Assembly (NCBI GenBank): GCA_938041705.1
Contig: CALISP010000139.1
Location: 1 to 5,392, forward strand
Length of the DNA: 5,392 bases
Source of the DNA: an uncultured Cocleimonas sp.
Lineage (GTDB): Bacteria > Pseudomonadota > Gammaproteobacteria > Thiotrichales > Thiotrichaceae
Direction: 5' to 3'
Positions 1 to 5,249 of this stretch are shown here, one piece after another. How positions within the stretch are numbered: the stretch's first letter is position 1; each line of letters opens with the position of its first letter. Made by a program: the position numbers and the translations under genes. The notes beneath the pieces are model-generated. The model was given only the letters and a program-made list of their open reading frames with translations. It made no database searches and was not told the origin of the DNA.

Positions 1-18
1 TAATAATAGGTAACTAAG

Positions 19-390
19 ATGAAATTACAATCACTACTTTTTGCAATCATTTTTTCACTAATCTCATTTTCAGCTTCTGCTGAAATTGTAAATTTGAATA
101 AAGCCAATGCTAGTGCCTTGCAGCATTATCTAAATGGAATAGGTGAGAAGAAAGCTCAGAATATTATTCAATATCGTCAAAAGAATAAGAAATTTAAAAG
201 CGTCGCTGAAATTCAAGAAGTAAAAGGTATTGGTGAAGTTATTTATGCCAAGATTAAGAAGAATTTGTCATTAATTAAAGGTGTGACTGTTGTTCCAAAT
301 AAGAAGAAAGTAGCAGTAAAAAAGAAGGTAAAGGCAAAGTCGAAAAGTAAAACAACAAACAAAGTGAAGAAGAAAACAGAAAAAAATTAA
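19..390 (+). CDS. ComEA-like exported helix-hairpin-helix DNA-binding protein with lysine-rich tail
   Basis: 123 residues. A signal peptide is visible at 1-21 (basic MKLQ start, hydrophobic core, ASA before E22), so the mature protein should act in the periplasm. Residues about 24-84 form the tandem helix-hairpin-helix unit of the ComEA family: VNLNKANASAL, then the hairpin GIGEKKAQNI (40-49), then KGIGEVIYAKI (69-79). In this family the unit binds double-stranded DNA, and in naturally competent Gram-negatives ComEA pulls incoming DNA into the periplasm. Residues 94-123 are an added tail with 15 lysines in 30 positions, which simple proteobacterial ComEA proteins usually lack. The ATG has a weak AGG eight bases upstream and is the only start that preserves the signal peptide. 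A strong terminator follows, so the gene is transcriptionally separate from mutL. A housekeeping or uptake role other than competence cannot be excluded from sequence alone. Confidence 0.85.
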   Translation: MKLQSLLFAIIFSLISFSASAEIVNLNKANASALQHYLNGIGEKKAQNIIQYRQKNKKFKSVAEIQEVKGIGEVIYAKIKKNLSLIKGVTVVPNKKKVAVKKKVKAKSKSKTTNKVKKKTEKN

Positions 391-411
391 GCTAGATAGA
401 GTCTAAAAACT

Positions 412-438
412 AAGAGCCAGGTTTAACCTGGCTTTTTT
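412..438 (+). terminator. Rho-independent terminator of the comEA-like gene
   Basis: AGCCAGGT (415-422) pairs perfectly with ACCTGGCT (426-433) around a TTA loop, and a run of six T (433-438) follows. The AA at 412-413 can extend the stem against that T run. It starts about 20 bases after the comEA stop codon. This is a textbook intrinsic terminator and should isolate mutL from upstream transcription. Confidence 0.9.
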
Positions 439-496
439 ATGTCTGTTGCTTTAATCCTATTAATTGTTATTTAGTTTGATCTAGTCTTTAAACACA

Positions 497-509
497 AAGT
501 TATAAACTT
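497..509. repeat. Small palindrome abutting the mutL -35 (possible operator)
   Basis: AAGTT (497-501) and AACTT (505-509) are perfect inverted arms around ATA. The right arm overlaps the first bases of the proposed -35 element (508-513). This geometry would suit a dimeric regulator, but short A+T palindromes are common by chance here and no regulator is recognisable. Confidence 0.25.
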
Positions 510-536
510 CATAAAAGTAGGGGGGTGTCCTATAAT
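508..536 (+). promoter_or_regulatory. Probable sigma-70 promoter of mutL
   Basis: TTCATA (508-513, 4 of 6 to consensus) is separated by 17 bases from a perfect TATAAT (531-536). Transcription would start near 543, giving a leader of about 45 bases before the mutL ATG. The spacer is occupied almost completely by the left arm of the 17-bp inverted repeat, including six consecutive G (520-525). No better promoter is seen between the comEA terminator and mutL. The start site is inferred, not measured. Confidence 0.6.
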
Positions 537-574
537 ATTGTAAATTGATGAATAAAAGACACCCCCCTACTTTT
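513..574. repeat. Perfect 17-bp inverted repeat with G6/C6 arms upstream of mutL
   Basis: AAAAGTAGGGGGGTGTC (513-529) is the exact reverse complement of bases 558-574, with a 28-base loop (530-557) that contains the TATAAT of the mutL promoter. The right arm ends 13 bases before the mutL start codon and runs into a T5 tract (571-575). Each arm, read inward, begins with GTAG (517-520, and its complement CTAC at 567-570). That resembles the conserved tetranucleotide of REP elements mobilised by RAYT transposases, so a REPIN-like or MITE-like insertion is possible. A bidirectional terminator or attenuator, or a protein-binding site, are alternatives. No transposase gene or clear target duplication is visible. 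Confidence 0.85.
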
Positions 575-587
575 TGTACTTTTCTCT

Positions 588-2573
588 ATGAGCATTAAAC
601 AACTACCCCCACATTTAGTAAATCAGATCGCGGCTGGCGAAGTAGTTGAACGTCCTGCTTCGGTTGTTAAAGAGTTATTAGAGAATTCGATTGATGCGGG
701 TTCGAAAAGAATCGAAATTGATATTGAACAGGGTGGTGTTAAACGTATCCGGATTCGAGATGATGGCAAAGGAATTCCTAAAGAGGAATTATCTTTAGCC
801 TTGAGTCGTCATGCGACGAGTAAAATTGCTTCATTAGATGATTTAGAACACGTTGTTTCATTGGGTTTTCGTGGTGAGGCATTGCCGAGTATCGCTTCAG
901 TTTCAAGGATGACTGTAAGTTCTAAAATAGCAGATAGCGAACAGGGTTGGTCATTGACTGATGATGGTCAAGAAGACTTCGATGAACCTGCTCCAGTGGC
1001 ACATGCTAAAGGTACAACAATTGATGTGCGTGATTTATTTTATAATGTACCTGCGCGTCGTAAATTTTTAAAAACGGAAAATACTGAATTCAAACATCTG
1101 ACAGAAGTCGTTAAGAAAATTTCTTTGAGTAATTTTCAGATTGGAATTACTTTGCGTCATGGAAATCGTAGTGTGCTTTCTCTACAACCTGCAAAAGATC
1201 GTGCTGGAGCAGATAGGCGTGTAGCAGAAGTATGCGGCCCTGCGTTTATGGAACAGTCACTTTATTTAGATTTTGAAGCGGCAGGTTTGAAGCTGTGGGG
1301 CTGGGTTGGCCTACCAACGTTTTCGCGTTCTCAGGCTGATTTACAATATTTCTATGTGAATGGACGCATCATTAAAGATCGGGTTGTTACCCATGCGGTG
1401 CGTCAAGCATACGCTGATGTACTGTTTCATGGTCGTCATCCTGCCTATGCATTGTTTTTGGAACTCGCGCCTGAGAAAGTCGATGTGAATGCTCATCCGA
1501 CAAAACATGAAGTGCGTTTTCGTGATTCTCGTTTAGTACATGATTTTTTATATCGAACGCTGCATCAAGCTTTGGCAGATGTTAGACCTAATGAAACAGA
1601 TGATACTAGGACTGGGCTTGATAACAATCTACCAGGTAATATAAGTAGAGCTCAATTTGATTCTCAGGCAATTAAGTCTCAACAAGATTTAAATATTCCT
1701 GTAGAGCATGCTCCCACAGGGTTTAATCAGTCAGGAACAGGACTCAGCCAATCTGGGTCTAATCAATCAGTATCGGGACAGCCAACCAATTTTGCCCGAG
1801 GATATACGCCAATACATGCGGCTGGGCAAGTTGCTGATCAAATGGCTGTGTATCAACGTATGCATGAATCAAGTGCGGGTAACCCAAGTCGTCCTGCTCC
1901 CTTAGCAGATAAGTTTTACGAAAAACTATCGACGCATGTTAATTCATCATTACCTGTTGATAGTTCACAAGCTGAAGATAAGGGTGGTATACCTCCATTA
2001 GGTTTTGCCGTAGCACAGTTGCATGGTATTTATATTCTCGCCGAGAATGCTGAAGGCTTAGTCGTGGTGGATATGCACGCCGCACATGAACGCATTACCT
2101 ATGAATACTTAAAAAAGAGCATGATGGATGACAGTATTCGTTCACAACCGTTATTAGTACCAAGTTCATTGGCCGTTAGTCAAAAAGAGGGCGATTGTGC
2201 TGAAGAGTTTGCAGAAACCTTTCAAAAACTAGGATTTGAATTGAACAGACTTGCGCCAGAAAAACTCGCTATTCGTGCTGTCCCAAGTTTATTGAAAGAA
2301 TCAAATGTAGAGCAACTAGTCCGTGATGTGCTTTCAGATTTATTAGAGCATGGAAGTAGTGAACGTATACAACAAGAAATGAATGAAATCCTTTCTACTA
2401 TGGCTTGTCATGGTTCGGTGCGTGCGAATCACCGTCTTACAGTCCCAGAAATGAATGCCTTGTTACGCGATATGGAACGAACTGAGAGAAGTGGTCAATG
2501 TAATCACGGTAGACCGACTTGGACGCAAATGAGTATTGATCAGCTAGATAAGCTCTTTATGCGCGGACAATAG
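588..2573 (+). CDS. mutL: DNA mismatch repair protein MutL (endonuclease type)
   Basis: 661 residues, full length. MutL is the ATPase that couples MutS mismatch recognition to strand incision and excision. The N-terminal GHKL ATPase domain (about 1-330) shows NQIAAGEVVERPASVVKEL with catalytic E29 and N33, the RDDGKG motif (57-62), GFRGEAL (93-99) and KGTTIDVRDLFYNVPARRKF (141-160). Residues about 331-465 are a Q/S/G-rich flexible linker. The C-terminal dimerisation domain carries DMHAAHERITYE (495-506), fitting the DQHA(X)2E(X)4E metal-binding endonuclease motif with M for Q, plus ACHGSVRANHRL (606-617), QCNHGRPTW (637-645) and the FMR ending. QPLLVP (520-525) resembles the beta-clamp binding site of endonuclease-type MutL proteins. 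This suggests a MutH-independent repair system. The start is fixed by homology (MSIKQLPP), yet no Shine-Dalgarno sequence precedes it; the leader just before it is pyrimidine-rich. Confidence 0.98.
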   Translation: MSIKQLPPHLVNQIAAGEVVERPASVVKELLENSIDAGSKRIEIDIEQGGVKRIRIRDDGKGIPKEELSLALSRHATSKIASLDDLEHVVSLGFRGEALPSIASVSRMTVSSKIADSEQGWSLTDDGQEDFDEPAPVAHAKGTTIDVRDLFYNVPARRKFLKTENTEFKHLTEVVKKISLSNFQIGITLRHGNRSVLSLQPAKDRAGADRRVAEVCGPAFMEQSLYLDFEAAGLKLWGWVGLPTFSRSQADLQYFYVNGRIIKDRVVTHAVRQAYADVLFHGRHPAYALFLELAPEKVDVNAHPTKHEVRFRDSRLVHDFLYRTLHQALADVRPNETDDTRTGLDNNLPGNISRAQFDSQAIKSQQDLNIPVEHAPTGFNQSGTGLSQSGSNQSVSGQPTNFARGYTPIHAAGQVADQMAVYQRMHESSAGNPSRPAPLADKFYEKLSTHVNSSLPVDSSQAEDKGGIPPLGFAVAQLHGIYILAENAEGLVVVDMHAAHERITYEYLKKSMMDDSIRSQPLLVPSSLAVSQKEGDCAEEFAETFQKLGFELNRLAPEKLAIRAVPSLLKESNVEQLVRDVLSDLLEHGSSERIQQEMNEILSTMACHGSVRANHRLTVPEMNALLRDMERTERSGQCNHGRPTWTQMSIDQLDKLFMRGQ

Positions 2574-2581
2574 TTGATGTA

Positions 2582-2611
2582 TTAATCCTAAGTTAAGGGG
2601 GGGAGGATTAA
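2582..2611. repeat. 8-bp inverted repeat with G7 run after mutL
   Basis: TTAATCCT (2582-2589) and AGGATTAA (2604-2611) are perfect inverted arms. The 14-base loop ends in seven consecutive G (2597-2603), so that GGGGAGG forms an ideal Shine-Dalgarno sequence with no ATG, GTG or TTG at usable distance. AAGTTAA occurs at 2590-2596 and again at 2611-2617. The stem has no T run after it, so it is a poor intrinsic terminator. It lies 9 bases after the mutL stop and could be a mRNA 3'-end structure, a ribosome standby site for the downstream cyclase gene, or a decayed mobile repeat. Confidence 0.6.
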
Positions 2612-2647
2612 AGTTAAACTCTACAAATTATTAAAATAAAATGAATT

Positions 2648-3781
2648 ATGTTTTCTTTTTGCAATAAAAGGCCTTTGCAAGAAATGCTTCTCCTTATTGG
2701 AAGCGGCATTACTTTCGTGGTCGTTTTAGCTTTTGCAATTTATCGATTCATCATTGGTGATTATTATGTAGGCACTCTCGATTTGATTATATCGATGGGT
2801 CTAATTGCTGCATTTGTTCAAGCTTGGCGTTCAAGAAAAATAGAAAACCTTAATGTTCTCATCGCAATGTTTGTAATGACTGGTGTTCTGGGAGTCATTT
2901 ATCTAAAAACATCAGATATGATATTTTGGGCATACCCTGCGATTATAGCTGCTTGTTTTTTATTAAAATCTCATTATGCGGCAATATTGAATTGCGTCTT
3001 TATAGGTGTTGTAATTAGTATCTCTTTAAATAAAAGCCCTTCACCGGTAGGTTTTTACACAACATTGCTATTAGTCGGTATTTTTGGTTTTATTATTAGC
3101 GTTCGATCAGAAAAGCAAAATAAAAAATTAAGTAAGTTAGTCTCTGAAGACTCGTTAACTCATGTCAGTAATCGCCGTTCTTTTGACGAAAAAATAGAAG
3201 AAATATTGGCTTTAAATAAGCGTACAGAAATACCTGTTTGTTTGTTATTACTTGATTTAGATTACTTCAAGAAAGTTAATGACACACATGGGCATAAGCA
3301 AGGTGACAAGGTTTTATTCGATTTTGCTCAAACGGTAAAAGCGTTGATTCGAAATACAGATTATATTTATCGATTTGGTGGAGAAGAGTTTGTAGTAATC
3401 GCTACAAATTCGACATTAGATAACACGGGTAACTTTGCTGATAACATTCGCGAAACCATTCAAAGCACTCCAAGCCTATCTAAGTTTAATGTGACAGTAT
3501 CCATTGGGGTGTCTGAAATCAAACAGACTGATGATGCAGACAGCTGGTTTCGTAGAGCTGATTTGGCATTATATGAATCTAAAGCAAAAGGAAGAAATAG
3601 GGTTTATCTTGCAGAACTAGACGATAGAGGCTTAGAACGTCTTAAGTTGGCAAGCAAAGTACAGAAAGTTAAGAAAAGTCGCTCTCCAATCATAAAGCAT
3701 CAAAAAGATCCAAACTTAGTGAATAGTAATAACTATATCCCTGATGATGTTAATTATCAAAAGCCAAGCATTACTCAATAA
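2648..3781 (+). CDS. Membrane-bound diguanylate cyclase (GGDEF domain)
   Basis: 377 residues. It should make the second messenger c-di-GMP from two GTP at the inner membrane. About six hydrophobic segments (roughly 13-35, 40-57, 69-86, 92-106, 110-127, 136-151) form an N-terminal sensor of no family I can name. A short linker leads to the GGDEF domain (about 166-321): DSLTHVSNRR (168-177), metal-binding D203 in LLDLDYFKKVND, and the active-site signature GGEEF (244-248). RNTD (235-238), five residues before the signature, is an intact RxxD inhibitory site, so product feedback is expected. A 56-residue hydrophilic tail follows, at first basic (KVQKVKKSRS), with no domain I recognise. An in-frame TGA at 2642 fixes the longest start near 2648; there is no Shine-Dalgarno sequence, and Met13 (base 2684) is a possible alternative. 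The gene separates mutL from miaA, which are usually adjacent, and looks somewhat more A+T rich than mutL. Confidence 0.93.
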   Translation: MFSFCNKRPLQEMLLLIGSGITFVVVLAFAIYRFIIGDYYVGTLDLIISMGLIAAFVQAWRSRKIENLNVLIAMFVMTGVLGVIYLKTSDMIFWAYPAIIAACFLLKSHYAAILNCVFIGVVISISLNKSPSPVGFYTTLLLVGIFGFIISVRSEKQNKKLSKLVSEDSLTHVSNRRSFDEKIEEILALNKRTEIPVCLLLLDLDYFKKVNDTHGHKQGDKVLFDFAQTVKALIRNTDYIYRFGGEEFVVIATNSTLDNTGNFADNIRETIQSTPSLSKFNVTVSIGVSEIKQTDDADSWFRRADLALYESKAKGRNRVYLAELDDRGLERLKLASKVQKVKKSRSPIIKHQKDPNLVNSNNYIPDDVNYQKPSITQ

Positions 3782-3786
3782 ATAAA

Positions 3787-3840
3787 AGATAGGGCGTAGA
3801 TAGGCTAGTCCTGAAGTAGTTGATACTTTATCATTGTTAA
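3787..3840 (+). promoter_or_regulatory. Possible miaA promoter with operator-like repeats
   Basis: AGATAGG occurs twice (3787-3793 and 3798-3804), 11 bases apart, about one helical turn. Downstream, TGATA (3821-3825) and TATCA (3829-3833) are perfect inverted arms around CTT, and the right arm overlaps TATCAT (3829-3834), a 5-of-6 match to a -10 hexamer. Only a weak -35 (TAGTCC at 3806-3811) is found at 17-base spacing. If used, transcription would begin at or next to the miaA ATG, giving a leaderless or nearly leaderless message. miaA may instead simply be co-transcribed with the cyclase gene. Confidence 0.3.
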
Positions 3841-4782
3841 ATGAATCTCCCTCCCGCAATTTTCATTATTGGTCCAACCGCCTCTGGCAAAACAGGTTTG
3901 GCTATCAAATTAATGAAGCATTTTCCGATTGAAATTATTAGTGTCGATTCGGCATTGGTTTATAAAGATATGGACATTGGCACTGCCAAGCCTTCACCGA
4001 TTGAGTTGGCTGAAGCACCCCATCGTTTGATCAGTTTTCTTGATCCTGCAAAAGCATATTCTGCAGCAGATTTTCGTAATGATGCATTAAAAGAAATGGC
4101 TGAAATAACAGCAGCAGGAAAAATCCCTGTCTTGGTCGGCGGTACTATGTTGTATTATCGAGCGTTAGAATACGGTTTAGCAATTTTACCTGAAGCAGAT
4201 CCTAAGTTACGCGAAAAACTATCTGTAGAAGCAGAACAAATAGGCTGGGATGGTTTGCATCAGCGTTTAACAGAAATAGATCCTGCTTCTGGCACTCGTC
4301 TGCACCCAAATGATAAGCAACGTATTCAACGAGCATTAGAAGTATATGAACTCACCGGTAAATCTTTAACTGAGCATCAAATTGAACATCAACAAGACAA
4401 AGAGAATGCTCTACCTTATCGATTACTAAAAATAGCACTGATTCCTGAAGATCGAGAATGGATACGAGAGTTGGCAGATACTCGTTTTAGACAAATGCTT
4501 GAAGATGGTTTTATTGATGAAATGAAAGCCTTACATGCACGTGACGACTTAAATGCAGATTTACCTTCGATTCGTTGTGTGGGTTATCGACAAGCCTGGC
4601 AATATCTTGAGGGTGAATTGGATTATAATGAAATGATTGAACGTGCGGTGATTGCGACCAGACAATTAGCCAAACGCCAAATGACTTGGATGCGATCAGA
4701 AAAAAATATTACACCTTACGGCGCTAAAACTTATGAGTTGGATACTGTTGTAACAGATATTAAGCACTTTATTCAGCAATAA
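3841..4782 (+). CDS. miaA: tRNA dimethylallyltransferase MiaA
   Basis: 313 residues, normal length. MiaA transfers a dimethylallyl group from DMAPP to N6 of A37 in tRNAs that read codons beginning with U, the first step toward ms2i6A; it supports codon reading accuracy and, in enterobacteria, rpoS translation. Visible motifs are the P-loop GPTASGKT (11-18), ISVDSALVYKDMDIGTAKP (33-51), HRLISFLDP (61-69), VGGTMLYYRAL (99-109), LHPNDKQRIQRALEV (154-168), DLPSIRCVGYRQ (240-251) and ATRQLAKRQMTWMR (272-285). The start codon follows directly on an in-frame TAA, so it cannot lie further upstream, and the distance to the P-loop fits the family. No Shine-Dalgarno sequence is present. In relatives the gene lies between mutL and hfq; here the cyclase gene intervenes upstream, while hfq still follows. 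Confidence 0.98.
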   Translation: MNLPPAIFIIGPTASGKTGLAIKLMKHFPIEIISVDSALVYKDMDIGTAKPSPIELAEAPHRLISFLDPAKAYSAADFRNDALKEMAEITAAGKIPVLVGGTMLYYRALEYGLAILPEADPKLREKLSVEAEQIGWDGLHQRLTEIDPASGTRLHPNDKQRIQRALEVYELTGKSLTEHQIEHQQDKENALPYRLLKIALIPEDREWIRELADTRFRQMLEDGFIDEMKALHARDDLNADLPSIRCVGYRQAWQYLEGELDYNEMIERAVIATRQLAKRQMTWMRSEKNITPYGAKTYELDTVVTDIKHFIQQ

Positions 4783-4797
4783 GCTCAAGTCTCATAG

Positions 4798-4855
4798 ATG
4801 ATTTACGCCTCTTATCGTTAATTGGGCAGAAAATAGGCATCATTTTTTACTTTTT
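4798..4855 (+). terminator. Weak candidate terminator after miaA
   Basis: ATGAT (4798-4802) and GCCT (4807-4810) can pair with AGGC then ATCAT (4835-4843), leaving a TTAC bulge and a 24-base loop. T-rich sequence follows (4843-4848 and 4851-4855). The stem is imperfect and the loop large, so termination would be partial at best, which would allow miaA-hfq read-through. Confidence 0.22.
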
Positions 4856-4883
4856 GATTAAACCTGTTATTATCCCTTATTCT
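4846..4883 (+). promoter_or_regulatory. Candidate promoter(s) of hfq
   Basis: Two overlapping sigma-70-like arrangements are present: TTTACT (4846-4851), 16 bases, TATTAT (4868-4873); and TTGATT (4854-4859), 18 bases, TATTCT (4878-4883). Either would start transcription around 4880-4890 and give an hfq leader of about 120-130 bases. Neither is a strong match, and hfq in relatives is also read from promoters inside or upstream of miaA. Confidence 0.4.
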
Positions 4884-4910
4884 GTAAGGATGCAGAGTTG
4901 CTGTTCCCCC

Positions 4911-4952
4911 TTTAAGCTTAGTAGTGTTACTTTGTTGTTAGCAAAGCTTAAA
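4911..4952 (+). repeat. Inverted repeat in the hfq leader
   Basis: TTTAAGCTT (4911-4919) pairs perfectly with AAGCTTAAA (4944-4952) over a 24-base loop. An alternative, mutually exclusive small hairpin CTTTG/CAAAG (4930-4934 / 4942-4946) uses part of the right arm. With transcription from the candidate promoters just upstream, both would lie in the 5' leader. No riboswitch class is recognised. The competing pairings suggest a switchable leader, but A+T-rich stems of this size also occur by chance. Confidence 0.45.
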
Positions 4953-4963
4953 TTACAGCCCTA

Positions 4964-5004
4964 AATAATATATTAATAACCACAACCCAATAATAAATCA
5001 GGAG
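4964..5004 (+). promoter_or_regulatory. A-rich hfq leader with strong ribosome binding site; possible Hfq self-binding site
   Basis: AGGAG (5000-5004) lies six bases before the hfq ATG and is the best Shine-Dalgarno sequence in the window. Immediately upstream are A-R-N triplets, the pattern recognised by the distal face of Hfq: AAT AAT AAA (4989-4997), AAT AAC (4975-4980) and AAT AAT (4964-4969). E. coli Hfq is known to repress its own translation by binding its leader; the same control is inferred here. A+T-rich leaders give ARN triplets easily, so this is suggestive only. Confidence 0.45.
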
Positions 5005-5010
5005 TAAACC

Positions 5011-5241
5011 ATGTCGACAAAAGGGCATATGTTACAAGAACCCTTCCTAAACGCTTTACGTAAAGAGCGTATCCCCGTTGCAATCTATCTTGTGAACGGT
5101 ATCAAACTTCAAGGTCACGTAGAATCTTTCGACCAGTTTGTAATTTTATTAGGAAGCACCGTAAGTCAACTCGTGTACAAACACGCTGTATCAACAATCG
5201 TTCCTTCTCGCCCGATTAAATTAACGGTAGAAGAAGAGTAA
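5011..5241 (+). CDS. hfq: RNA chaperone Hfq
   Basis: 76 residues. Hfq forms a hexameric ring in the cytoplasm that binds small RNAs and mRNAs and promotes their pairing. The Sm core is clear: LQEPFLNALRKER (8-20) with the basic rim residues R17, K18 and R20, YLVNGIKLQGHVESFDQFVILL (26-47), and the Sm2 motif YKHA (56-59) followed by STIVPSRP. Two features differ from the usual form: GST (48-50) replaces the common KNT, and the C-terminal tail after VPSRP is only eight residues, ending in EEE, far shorter than the E. coli tail, although its acidic tip is retained. The ATG has a strong Shine-Dalgarno sequence. hflX begins eight bases after the stop, indicating co-transcription. Confidence 0.98.
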   Translation: MSTKGHMLQEPFLNALRKERIPVAIYLVNGIKLQGHVESFDQFVILLGSTVSQLVYKHAVSTIVPSRPIKLTVEEE

Positions 5242-5249
5242 ACAACTAG

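Noticed and set aside
476..506. Alternative mutL promoter TTGATC ... TATAAA
   Set aside because: The spacing between TTGATC (476-481) and TATAAA (501-506) is 19 bases, less favourable than the 17-base TTCATA/TATAAT pair downstream.
520..525. G-quadruplex potential at the G runs near mutL
   Set aside because: Only one G run is present per strand at each site, so an intramolecular quadruplex cannot form.
513..574. Intrinsic terminator call for the 17-bp repeat
   Set aside because: A 28-base loop is too large for a typical terminator, and the comEA gene already has a strong one at 412-438; kept as a repeat with termination only as an alternative.
1708..1905. A 65-codon open frame inside mutL in another frame
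   Set aside because: It lies in the low-complexity linker of mutL, has no family resemblance or ribosome site, and is best explained as a chance overlap.
451..2590. TTAATCCTA occurring at 451-459 and 2582-2590, on both sides of mutL
   Set aside because: A 9-base A+T-rich match with different surroundings is expected by chance over 5 kb and does not mark element ends or target duplications.
2641..2667. Eight-codon frame (MNYVFFLQ) overlapping the cyclase start
   Set aside because: No Shine-Dalgarno sequence and no regulatory-peptide feature such as a codon run; too short to support.
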